Both the position numbers and the translations under genes were made by a program. Positions 1 through 5,144 of a DNA stretch of 5,926 bases are shown here, in pieces. The DNA is from Hyphomicrobiales bacterium. Lineage in GTDB: Bacteria > Pseudomonadota > Alphaproteobacteria > Rhizobiales > S144-35. Location: positions 1 through 5,926 of the forward strand of contig WGBT01000286.1 in assembly GCA_015494185.1 (NCBI GenBank). Reading direction: 5' to 3'. Each line of letters opens with the position of its first letter. The stretch's first letter is position 1. Below the pieces are notes generated by a model that ran no database searches, had not been told where the DNA came from, and saw only the letters and a list, made by a program, of their open reading frames with translations.

Positions 1-219
1 GTTTTGAAACTGGCCGAAAAACTGGGGCTGACCGTCGAAAAACGAAAATTCACGGTTTCTGAAGCCAAGGCCGCTCAAGAAGCCTTTATCACCGCGGCAA
101 CGGCGGTTGTCATGCCGGTGATCGCCATTGACGACAGTCCCATTGGAAATGGTCAGCCCGGGCCTCTTGCGGCCCAATTGCGCCAAAAACTTTATACTGT
201 TGCCGAGCAATGGGGCTGA
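1..219 (+). CDS. dat: D-amino-acid/branched-chain (class IV) aminotransferase, C-terminal end, partial at 5' side
   Basis: Only the last 72 codons are in the window; the frame is open from base 1 and ends at TGA 217-219. The TTG at 4 is internal, not a start. The residues fit the C-terminus of PLP-dependent fold-type IV aminotransferases: an ETF-like stretch KFTVSEAKAAQEAFITAA, then a strand MPVIAID, then the turn IGNGQPGP and a final helix. In D-amino-acid transaminase-like proteins of alphaproteobacteria this end reads similarly (AF.TSAT..V.PV..ID...GNG.PGP). The enzyme would move amino groups between amino acids and 2-oxoacids in the cytosol. The position just upstream of hfq-hflX is the usual one for dat in alphaproteobacteria (often after ntrYX and trkA), which supports the name. 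The PLP lysine and the substrate-defining residues lie outside the window, so D-amino acid versus branched-chain specificity cannot be judged here. Confidence 0.8.
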   Translation, partial: VLKLAEKLGLTVEKRKFTVSEAKAAQEAFITAATAVVMPVIAIDDSPIGNGQPGPLAAQLRQKLYTVAEQWG

Positions 220-254
220 TTTTTGCTTCCAGATGCTGGAATTTCGAGCAAAAA
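220..254 (+). repeat. Long imperfect hairpin directly after the dat stop codon
   Basis: The arms TTTTTGCT (220-227) and AGCAAAAA (247-254) are perfectly complementary. Inside them TCCAG (228-232) pairs with CTGGA (236-240) around a 3-base loop, leaving 241-246 as a one-sided bulge, so the stem totals 13 pairs. It begins on the base after TGA 217-219. It is not a standard plus-strand intrinsic terminator: the T run is on the 5' arm and the 3' arm is A-rich. It may be an mRNA 3'-end or processing structure between dat and the downstream genes; that role is inferred. Confidence 0.55.
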
Positions 255-286
255 ACTAGCATAACTTTCAATTATCTGGTATCGCC

Positions 287-292
287 AAGGAG
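287..292 (+). promoter_or_regulatory. Strong ribosome binding site for the small ORF at 300
   Basis: AAGGAG is a near-perfect Shine-Dalgarno placed 7 bases before ATG 300-302. It is the main reason to treat 300-494 as a translated ORF, and to prefer ATG 300 over the in-frame ATG at 210, which overlaps dat and has no ribosome binding site. Confidence 0.55.
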
Positions 293-299
293 TGACCAG

Positions 300-494
300 A
301 TGTCGCGGCAAAACGGGCGGGCCTCGGTGTCGGAGCAAGTCCTTACCCGCGTTGCGGACAAGCTAAGGGTGCGGGGATACAAGCGGGGATATAATCAGGA
401 CCAGGAGGAGTTTCTGGAACGGCATCTTATTATTCGACAAAGCGCATCTTATGGGATTGATTGGAGCAGGCAACAAGCCAGCTCATCGTTTTAA
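300..494 (+). CDS. Small basic hypothetical protein (64 aa) between dat and hfq
   Basis: I do not recognise this protein. It begins MSRQNGRASVSEQVLTR, is rich in Arg and Gln in its first half, then has an acidic patch (DQEEFLER, about 34-41) and ends RQQASSSF. No signal peptide, membrane segment or cysteine is visible. Support for coding: the AAGGAG with ideal spacing, and codons in the first ~40 positions that mostly end in G or C (TCG, CGG, AAC, GGG, GCC, GTG), as in neighbouring genes. That bias fades after about codon 42 (CAT CTT ATT ATT CGA CAA), so the 3' part could be decayed or non-coding. It lies on the same strand as dat and hfq, 80 bases after dat and 138 before hfq. Alternatives are a gene remnant, or a leader ORF in the hfq transcript. 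No function is proposed. Confidence 0.42.
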   Translation: MSRQNGRASVSEQVLTRVADKLRVRGYKRGYNQDQEEFLERHLIIRQSASYGIDWSRQQASSSF

Positions 495-632
495 TAGTCT
501 TAATAAGATGCATAGGGGAGGAGTATACGGGCCTTGAGTTCTGCGATGGTGGCTTTGAGCGCCAAGGGGCGAGGGGGAAGACACCCTTGAAGAATGAGGC
601 TCATAATAACGTTGTTACGATTGGGATCATCA

Positions 633-890
633 ATGACGCCAGAACGTTCAGCAAATTTACAGGATACATTTTTAAATCATGTCCGGAAAAACAAAACCAA
701 TCTGACGATTTTCCTTGTCAATGGGGTAAAGTTGCAAGGAATTGTGACTTGGTTCGACAATTTTTGTGTTTTGCTGCGTCGTGATGGTCACTCGCAGCTG
801 GTCTATAAACATGCGATATCAACAATCATGCCGGGTCAGCCTATTCATCTTATGGATGATACCGAAGTTAGCGAAAACTCTACATCGTAA
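633..890 (+). CDS. hfq: RNA-binding chaperone Hfq
   Basis: Hfq forms a hexameric Sm-like ring that binds small regulatory RNAs and mRNAs, helping them pair and controlling mRNA stability and translation. The 85-residue product carries the whole fold: N-terminal helix NLQDTFLNHVRKNK (8-21) with the proximal-face Gln10 and Asp11, Sm1 region VNGVKLQGIVTWFDNF (29-44), and Sm2 motif with Tyr58-Lys59-His60 (YKHAIS), the uridine-binding pocket. The rim patch is RKNK (18-21), less arginine-rich than the RRER of E. coli. The C-terminal tail is short and acidic (DDTEVSEN). I chose ATG 633, which puts the usual ~7 residues before NLQD and has GGGA at 623-626, six bases upstream. The frame is open back to ATG 594, which would add 13 unusual residues. 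hflX starts on the next base after the stop, so the two are probably coupled. Confidence 0.97.
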   Translation: MTPERSANLQDTFLNHVRKNKTNLTIFLVNGVKLQGIVTWFDNFCVLLRRDGHSQLVYKHAISTIMPGQPIHLMDDTEVSENSTS

Positions 891-2357
891 GTGAAACCAA
901 CGGATAAGTTTGCCAAGACCAAAGCCGCCAAGACCATTGCTGTGAGGGGGGATGAGCGTGCTCGGAGAGTGTCATCTTTGGATGAACAGGTCCAGCGCGC
1001 GTTTGCGGCCAATACCCGAACGCTGGTTATTGTTCCCAATTTTTCGGATGATTTGCAAACTGATGATATGCCGTTGCGTGACCCTTCTGCGCGCCGTGAA
1101 GAAGCCGTTGGCCTTGCCCATGCCATTGATCTGACGGTGGTTGAGAGTGAGATCATACGGGTTTCAAAAATCCGGCCGGCCACGCTGTTTGCATCAGGTA
1201 AGTTGGAACAGCTCAAGACCACTATCAAACTTCATGACATCGATCTCGTTATTGTCGATCATCCGCTTTCGCCGGGCCAACAGCGTAATTTGGAACGGGC
1301 TTGGGGGGCGAAAGTGTTGGATCGCACCGGTCTCATTCTGGAAATTTTCGGGCGCCGGGCGCGCACCGCGGAAGGCCGTTTGCAAGTCGAGCTGGCGCAT
1401 CTGAGCTGGCAGAAAAGCCGGTTGGTTCGCTCTTGGACTCACTTGGAGCGCCAGCGCGGTGGTTTTGGCTTTCTCGGGGGGCCTGGTGAAACCCAGATCG
1501 AGGCCGATCGGCGGATGATCGAGGAACGGATCACCGCCATCAAACGTCGGCTGGAAAAAATCCGCCGCACCCGCGCCTTGCATCGCGAAAGCCGGGAACG
1601 GGTTCCGTATCCGGTGGTGGCGCTCGTCGGCTATACCAATGCGGGCAAATCCACCTTGTTCAACACTCTGACCGGCGCCGGGGTAATGGCTAAAGACCAG
1701 CTCTTTGCTACCCTTGATCCCACCATGCGGGAGCTCGTCTTGCCCGGCGGCTTGAAAGTGATTTTGTCCGACACCGTGGGGTTTATTTCCTCCCTGCCGA
1801 CCACTTTGATTGCCGCTTTTCGTGCCACATTGGAGGAAGTCACCGCGGCGGATGTGATCTTGCATGTTCGTGACATGGCCAATCAGGATAGCGCGGCTCA
1901 GAAAGACAATGTGTTGGAAGTGCTGCGTGAATTGCAGATCGATCCGGAAGATCGCGAGGTGCGGTTGATCGAAGTTTGGAATAAAATAGATTTGCTCGAT
2001 CCGGCGGCGCGGCAGGCATTGCTTGCACAAGCCGCGCGGATGGGCAGCGATGTGGTGGCGGTATCGGCCGTTACCGGTGAGGGGCTCGAGACGCTGACAC
2101 GGCGTCTGGCTGACGTGGTTTCGACCGGCTTTCAGCTGTTCACGATTGTCGTGCCGCCCGCAGCCGGCGGTTTTGTCAACTGGCTTTATGAGAATGCGGA
2201 AGTTGTAAGCCGCAGCACTTCTTCTTTGGGGGAGGGGATTTTGTCCGTGCGGGTGCCGCGCCATAAAATTTTGGCCTTACATCGGAAGATCACCAAGACC
2301 GGCAGCCGTTTTAGCGATAGTTCAGAACATCAACACGATGAAGGAGGAGGCCCGTGA
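891..2357 (+). CDS. hflX: Ribosome-associated GTPase HflX
   Basis: HflX is a cytosolic GTPase (also ATP-binding) of the OBG-HflX group that binds the large ribosomal subunit and splits stalled or stressed ribosomes. The 488-residue product shows the N-terminal HflX domain (about 35-145), a coiled linker with the family signature GGPGETQIEADRR (196-208), then the G domain: G1 GYTNAGKST (247-255), G2 region FATLDPT (272-278), G3 DTVGF (294-298), G4 NKID (364-367) and G5 SAVTGEG (392-398). A C-terminal domain follows, with a polar tail ending HQHDEGGGP. It is longer than E. coli HflX (426 aa), mostly at the N-terminus. The start GTG 891 directly follows the hfq TAA and has no clear Shine-Dalgarno, so translation probably relies on coupling; in-frame GTG 942 or GTG 969 are alternative starts and conserved sequence begins only near residue 30. 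The 3' end overlaps the next gene by four bases. Confidence 0.96.
   Translation: MKPTDKFAKTKAAKTIAVRGDERARRVSSLDEQVQRAFAANTRTLVIVPNFSDDLQTDDMPLRDPSARREEAVGLAHAIDLTVVESEIIRVSKIRPATLFASGKLEQLKTTIKLHDIDLVIVDHPLSPGQQRNLERAWGAKVLDRTGLILEIFGRRARTAEGRLQVELAHLSWQKSRLVRSWTHLERQRGGFGFLGGPGETQIEADRRMIEERITAIKRRLEKIRRTRALHRESRERVPYPVVALVGYTNAGKSTLFNTLTGAGVMAKDQLFATLDPTMRELVLPGGLKVILSDTVGFISSLPTTLIAAFRATLEEVTAADVILHVRDMANQDSAAQKDNVLEVLRELQIDPEDREVRLIEVWNKIDLLDPAARQALLAQAARMGSDVVAVSAVTGEGLETLTRRLADVVSTGFQLFTIVVPPAAGGFVNWLYENAEVVSRSTSSLGEGILSVRVPRHKILALHRKITKTGSRFSDSSEHQHDEGGGP
2341..2347 (+). promoter_or_regulatory. Ribosome binding site of the DUF4202 gene, inside the hflX end
   Basis: AAGGAGG sits six bases before GTG 2354-2356 and lies inside the last codons of hflX. 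It fixes the start of the downstream gene at a GTG overlapping the hflX stop (GTGA), an arrangement typical of translational coupling. Confidence 0.8.
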
Positions 2358-3007
2358 CCTTTGAGCCAAGCCAACGATTTCGCGAACTGATTGCCAAGAT
2401 CGATGCCGCCAATGCCGATGATCCGCGGCAGATCGTTGTTGATGGTGTGCCACGGCCCTATGAACAGGTCTATTCCGAGCGAATGGATGAGGTCTTGCAG
2501 GAGATCTATCCCAATGCGGGAGAGTTGTTGCGCATTGCCGCTCATGCCCAACATATTCGCCGCTGGGATATTCCGCGTTCTGACTTCGAGGAAGGACGTG
2601 AAGGCTATAACCGCTGGCGCCGGGCTTGCCGTGAACATCATGGGGCGTTGATTGCCGAACTGATGCGCCCGCTTGGCTATTCCGAAGAAGAAATCGCCAC
2701 CGTTGTGGGGTTGCTCAAAAAACAGAAGCTCAAGAAAGATCCCCAGTCCCAGGCTTTGGAAAACGTCGTCGATGTGGTGTTTCTGAAATATTACTGGGAC
2801 GAGTTTGTCGAGAAATATTCACATTTCGACGATGACAAGCTGATCGATGTGATTGGCAAGACGCTGCGCAAAATGTCTGGCAAGGGACATGCGGCGGCAT
2901 TGGCGCTCGATCTTCCTGAAAAAACCGCCAGACTTGTCAAAGCGGCCTTGGAACGCGAGGCGGAAACGCTGGCCAAGCTGGCCAAGACCCAAGTCGAGCT
3001 GGAGTAA
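2354..3007 (+). CDS. DUF4202-family protein of unknown function
   Basis: The 217-residue product matches, as I remember the family, the DUF4202 layout: N-terminal helix with IDAANADDP (16-24), VVDGVPRPYEQVYSERM (28-44), the block AAHAQHIRRWDIPRSDF (62-78), RWRRACREHH (87-96), KKQKLKKDPQSQALE (122-136), a helix VVFLKYYWDEF (141-151) and KLIDVIGKTLRKMS (162-175). His64, His67, His95 and His96 are the clustered polar residues most likely to matter. The pattern is loosely reminiscent of all-helical HD-type metal-binding proteins, but I see no classical HD pair, so this is only a suggestion. Some databases label relatives glutamyl-tRNA synthetase; no such motif (HIGH, KMSKS) is present, since KMSGKG here lacks the context. 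It is the last gene of the hfq-hflX unit and overlaps hflX by four bases, where many alphaproteobacteria have mazG. It is probably cytosolic: no signal peptide or membrane segment. Confidence 0.85.
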   Translation: MTFEPSQRFRELIAKIDAANADDPRQIVVDGVPRPYEQVYSERMDEVLQEIYPNAGELLRIAAHAQHIRRWDIPRSDFEEGREGYNRWRRACREHHGALIAELMRPLGYSEEEIATVVGLLKKQKLKKDPQSQALENVVDVVFLKYYWDEFVEKYSHFDDDKLIDVIGKTLRKMSGKGHAAALALDLPEKTARLVKAALEREAETLAKLAKTQVELE

Positions 3008-3034
3008 TACCAAGAGCCTTTGGTATATAATACC
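3007..3034 (+). repeat. Overlapping inverted repeats after the DUF4202 gene
   Basis: ATACCAA (3007-3013) pairs with TTGGTAT (3020-3026) around a 6-base loop. The GGTAT of that second arm (3022-3026) can instead pair with ATACC (3030-3034). TAATACC occurs twice (3005-3011, covering the TAA stop, and 3028-3034). The two hairpins are mutually exclusive. No T run follows, so an ordinary terminator is not supported. It may be a copy of a dispersed palindromic repeat. Confidence 0.5.
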
Positions 3035-3112
3035 GGTGGTCTTGATCATTGACCCTGAGGCTTTGGGTATTTCTTTGAGAGGCTTAAGTAAATTGAGCGG
3101 TTGACGAATGAA

Positions 3113-3147
3113 GGCCGCCTGGGGCTGCTGGTAGCACATGCCCCGCC
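3113..3147 (+). repeat. GC-rich hairpin between convergent genes
   Basis: GGGGC (3121-3125) pairs with GCCCC (3140-3144), and the adjacent TGCT (3126-3129) pairs with AGCA (3133-3136) around a GGT loop, with CAT bulged on the 3' side. An outer GGC (3113-3115) can pair with GCC (3145-3147). The first T-rich run on the plus strand (ATTTTT, 3161-3166) is 14 bases beyond the stem, too far for a typical terminator. It could be a structural part of an untranslated 3' end or a small RNA. Confidence 0.45.
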
Positions 3148-3245
3148 AAGTTGGGTGGTTATTTTTAGCAATACGAGACGAGACGTTTGGACAGGGGGCA
3201 AAAGGTGGGTTTGATTGCCTAAACCTTGGGAGGGAAGAGCTCATG

Positions 3246-3292
3246 CCTTTCCCCTGATCCTTTCACCTTTTCCCCTGATCCCAACGCCTTTC
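3246..3292. repeat. Short tandem repeat, about 2.5 copies of a 20-21 base unit
   Basis: CCTTTCCCCTGATCC (3246-3260) and CCTTTTCCCCTGATCC (3266-3281) differ by one inserted T, and a third partial copy GCCTTTC lies at 3286-3292. Read on the minus strand the units are GATCAGGGGAAA-type, just downstream of the exported-protein gene. The unit is unrelated to any protein frame I accept. It is most simply a slippage or duplication tract in a 3' untranslated region. Confidence 0.6.
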
Positions 3293-3306
3293 TTGTGGAC
3301 GGGTGA

Positions 3307-3870
3307 TTATTTGCTTTTCTTTTTCAGCTGTTCCCATTTGGCTCTGATCTTGGCTTCCAGCTGTTTTTCGATTTTCTTGTCACCGCACAATTTTTTGGCC
3401 ATCTCGTCTTGTTTTCTTTTGGCCTCTTCTTCGTTTTTAGCGTCCTGTCCAAGGGTCATCATGACCTGGAACATGTGCAGGCGGTTGATATATTCCAGTT
3501 GCTGGGGGGACCATTTTTTCTTGTCCCGTTCTTCCACGAGGATCGCATCACGATGAGCCAGCTGCAAATCGAGACGATTGCAAAGTTGCGCCAGTGCTGA
3601 AATCCCGGCGGCTTTCATGATGCGCCGGGCATCTTCCACCGGGATCAGCACCTTTTCCGGCTTGTCACGCTCGATTTTGATGATTTTCCCGTCTTTTTTG
3701 ATGTGGTCGGGCATCTGCTGAAAAGCCAAAGCCATGGTTTGCTTGACATAATCATCAGTAAATTTCGTGCCTTTGGCTTTGGCCGCAATGGGAGCTGTCA
3801 GCGAAACGGCCAACAAGTACAGCGCTCCGGCAGCCCAGGCCCAACCCGTTTTTTTCATACTCTTTCCCAT
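3307..3870 (-). CDS. Small exported lysine-rich protein of unknown function
   Basis: I do not recognise a family. The 187-residue product starts with a clear signal peptide: basic MGKSMKK, a hydrophobic core WAWAAGALYLLAVSLTAPIA (10-29) and a likely cut near AKA-KG (about residue 33), so it is probably periplasmic. There is no lipobox cysteine. The mature part is helical and strongly charged, with many Lys and Glu, and ends in a likely coiled-coil stretch (about 145-187) closing KKKSK. It has just two cysteines, Cys97 (ALAQLC) and Cys162 (KKLCGDK), which could form a disulfide. Two starts are possible: Met1 at 3870 (GGGGGA five bases upstream) and Met5 at 3858 (preceded by GGAAAGAG); both give a signal peptide. 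A TAATAT at 3902-3907 on the minus strand is a weak -10 candidate without a clear -35. It lies downstream of trmJ on the same strand, but 247 bases and a repeat element separate them, so separate transcription is likely. Confidence 0.8.
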   Translation of the reverse strand: MGKSMKKTGWAWAAGALYLLAVSLTAPIAAKAKGTKFTDDYVKQTMALAFQQMPDHIKKDGKIIKIERDKPEKVLIPVEDARRIMKAAGISALAQLCNRLDLQLAHRDAILVEERDKKKWSPQQLEYINRLHMFQVMMTLGQDAKNEEEAKRKQDEMAKKLCGDKKIEKQLEAKIRAKWEQLKKKSK

Positions 3871-3936
3871 TCTTGTCCCCCAAAATGAAAGTTACCCCAC
3901 GATATTACACATGAATATCATTACAGATGGACACCA

Positions 3937-4053
3937 CTAGAGCGAAAATCGGCTTCCATGTGATCAGATTTTCACCCTAGAAATTTGTTCTGCTGTACAA
4001 TTTGTCCGAAAACCGGTTCTCGCTTTCCGGATTGTGCTTGATCGCATAGCACA
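3937..4053. repeat. Two-hairpin intergenic element resembling the alphaproteobacterial GAACCGGTTTTCGGA repeat
   Basis: The first module (3937-3980) has arms CTAGAGCGAAAATC (3937-3950) and GATTTTCACCCTAG (3967-3980), complementary at 12 of 14 positions. The second (3995-4037) pairs GTACAA with TTGTGC (4032-4037) and TCCGAAAA (4005-4012) with TTTCCGGA (4024-4031), with a 4-base bulge. TGTGCT (4033-4038) and AGCACA (4048-4053) give an alternative stem. On the minus strand the order ATCCGGAAA, GAACCGGTTTTCGGA, AGAACAAA, then a palindrome ending GCTCTAG follows the layout of a palindromic repeat I remember from rhizobial genomes. Its presence marks a true intergenic region and could affect transcript ends between trmJ and the next gene. 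Confidence 0.55.
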
Positions 4054-4117
4054 GGTTTTGATCGGGATGTTACGCCCAATTTAACATAGTTGCACATGAA
4101 CGAAAATCCGGGCGGAA

Positions 4118-4921
4118 CTATGGCAGCTTTTGGCGTGACCGGCGTTTGCGGCTCAAGGCGGCGATGACGCCACGCAATGTTCGCACGTCTTGTTCCGTTG
4201 GTTGCATGCGGTGGATGATATTACGAATGGTTTTGACCATGTTGGGGCGCGTTTCCGGGGTGGGAAAATAGCCCGATGCCTCAAGCTCGCTCTCCAGATG
4301 CTCGAACAAAAGCAATAATTCCCGGCGCGAGGCCGGCCGGGTATGGGTCAAATCCAGCCCCTCCCGAACCGGGCCGTCAAAAGCGGTTGCGCGCCCCAAT
4401 GTGCCGTCATGATTATTGAGGGTGTACCATTCATAACCCATCAGTAAGACCGACTGAGCCAGATTGAGGGAGGCGAAAGCCGGGTTGACGGGGGCGGTGA
4501 TCAGGCTGTCGGCGAGGACGATGTCATCATTGGTCAGCCCAACCGATTCACGCCCAAACAGGATGCCGCAGCGCGCGCCCTTTTGGCTTTGGGTTTGTAT
4601 TTCACGGACCGCATTTCGCGGAGAGAAGACCGGTTTGACCATGTCGCGCTGCCGGGCTGTGGTGGCCATGAGATAGTGAAGATCGGCAATCGCCTCTTCC
4701 AGCCGGGCAAAGACCGTGATGTTTTCCAACACAAAGTCAGCCCCAGAGGCGGCCTTGATGCCGGCTTCGCTGGGCCAGGGCTGTCGCGGGGCCACCAGCC
4801 GCAGGTCCGTGAGGGCGAAATTCCCCATGGCGCGAGCTACCATGCCGATATTTTCAGGCAGTTGCGGCTCGACCAAGATGATCGATGGGGGAATTGACTG
4901 TTGGGTTTGCGTCTTTGACAT
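4118..4921 (-). CDS. trmJ: tRNA (cytidine/uridine-2'-O-)-methyltransferase, TrmJ/SpoU family
   Basis: SPOUT-class methyltransferases of the TrmJ group use S-adenosylmethionine to 2'-O-methylate position 32 in the anticodon loop of certain tRNAs, in the cytosol. The 267-residue product has the three SpoU motifs in order: motif 1 PENIGMVARAMGNF (22-35) with Asn24 and Arg30, motif 2 LFGRESVGLTNDD (121-133), and motif 3 NPAFASLNLAQSVLLMGYE (146-164), which build the trefoil-knot SAM site. A helical C-terminal extension (about 190-267), ending in a basic tail RKRRSRQKLP, is typical of TrmJ and may contact tRNA. Length is close to E. coli TrmJ (246 aa). ATG 4921 leaves only ten residues before the conserved core PPSIILVEPQ, so the start is well placed, although no Shine-Dalgarno is visible. 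It is divergent from the protease gene at 5274. Another SpoU-family RNA methyltransferase specificity cannot be fully excluded. Confidence 0.9.
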   Translation of the reverse strand: MSKTQTQQSIPPSIILVEPQLPENIGMVARAMGNFALTDLRLVAPRQPWPSEAGIKAASGADFVLENITVFARLEEAIADLHYLMATTARQRDMVKPVFSPRNAVREIQTQSQKGARCGILFGRESVGLTNDDIVLADSLITAPVNPAFASLNLAQSVLLMGYEWYTLNNHDGTLGRATAFDGPVREGLDLTHTRPASRRELLLLFEHLESELEASGYFPTPETRPNMVKTIRNIIHRMQPTEQDVRTLRGVIAALSRKRRSRQKLP

Positions 4922-4925
4922 GATC

Positions 4926-4955
4926 GGTATGGCTAAATCAGTATGGCGAGGTCAA
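4926..4955 (-). promoter_or_regulatory. Candidate trmJ promoter
   Basis: On the minus strand TTGACC (4950-4955) matches the -35 consensus at five of six positions, and CATACC (4926-4931) is a poor -10 at an 18-base spacing. A transcript from it would begin at or within a few bases of ATG 4921, which would make the mRNA leaderless and would fit the missing Shine-Dalgarno. This is inference from spacing only. Confidence 0.25.
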
Positions 4956-5116
4956 CCCAATCGGTTTCATTGTTTTCGATGATGGCCCCGCCCCGCAGGT
5001 GTTTTTTAATTTCCTAAATCCTTTTGAGGAGAAGCTGAAAATTCGGGCGTGTGCGTGTACTAAGATTCTGGTGGCGAATATAACACAAGGTTTCAGGATC
5101 GCCAGAGCTTGTGCGA

Positions 5117-5144
5117 TTGAATAGAAAGTATTGAGTAGAAAGTA
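5117..5144. repeat. 14-base tandem duplication upstream of the protease gene
   Basis: TTGAATAGAAAGTA (5117-5130) is followed immediately by TTGAGTAGAAAGTA (5131-5144), identical except for one A/G difference. It lies 130 bases before the protease start. It could be a pair of regulator binding sites or a simple local duplication. Confidence 0.6.

Larger units (their letters stand above)
3008..3306. other. Non-coding spacer between convergent genes, with hairpins and short repeats
   Basis: This 299-base stretch lies between the ends of two converging genes. I see no credible gene: the overlapping ORFs lack ribosome binding sites and family features. It holds the overlapping inverted repeats at 3007-3034, a stable hairpin at 3113-3147, a short ACGAG direct repeat at 3173-3185, and the tandem repeat near 3246-3292. 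No clear intrinsic terminator serves either gene. A small RNA is possible but not demonstrated. Confidence 0.6.

Noticed and set aside
220..260. Intrinsic terminator after dat
   Set aside because: The T run precedes the stem and A residues follow it on the plus strand, opposite to the needed order.
210..299. Upstream extension of the small ORF to ATG 210
   Set aside because: It overlaps the end of dat and the hairpin at 220-254, and has no ribosome binding site; ATG 300 has AAGGAG.
594..632. Longer hfq start at ATG 594
   Set aside because: It would add 13 residues not seen in Hfq proteins; ATG 633 gives the normal N-terminus and has GGGA at good spacing.
461..784. 107-codon plus-strand ORF overlapping the front of hfq
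   Set aside because: It overlaps the conserved Hfq coding region in another frame, has no Shine-Dalgarno and resembles no family.
1194..2264. Open 356-codon reading frame on the minus strand across hflX
   Set aside because: It lies entirely antisense to a clear HflX, has no recognisable domain or ribosome binding site, and its composition reflects the codon pattern of the opposite strand.
2819..3244. 141-codon minus-strand ORF at the end of the DUF4202 gene
   Set aside because: It is antisense to a convincing gene and extends into structured spacer, with no family features.
3246..3292. CRISPR array
   Set aside because: Only about 2.5 copies, with a 15-16 base core and gaps of about 5 bases; no spacer-sized unique sequences or cas genes.
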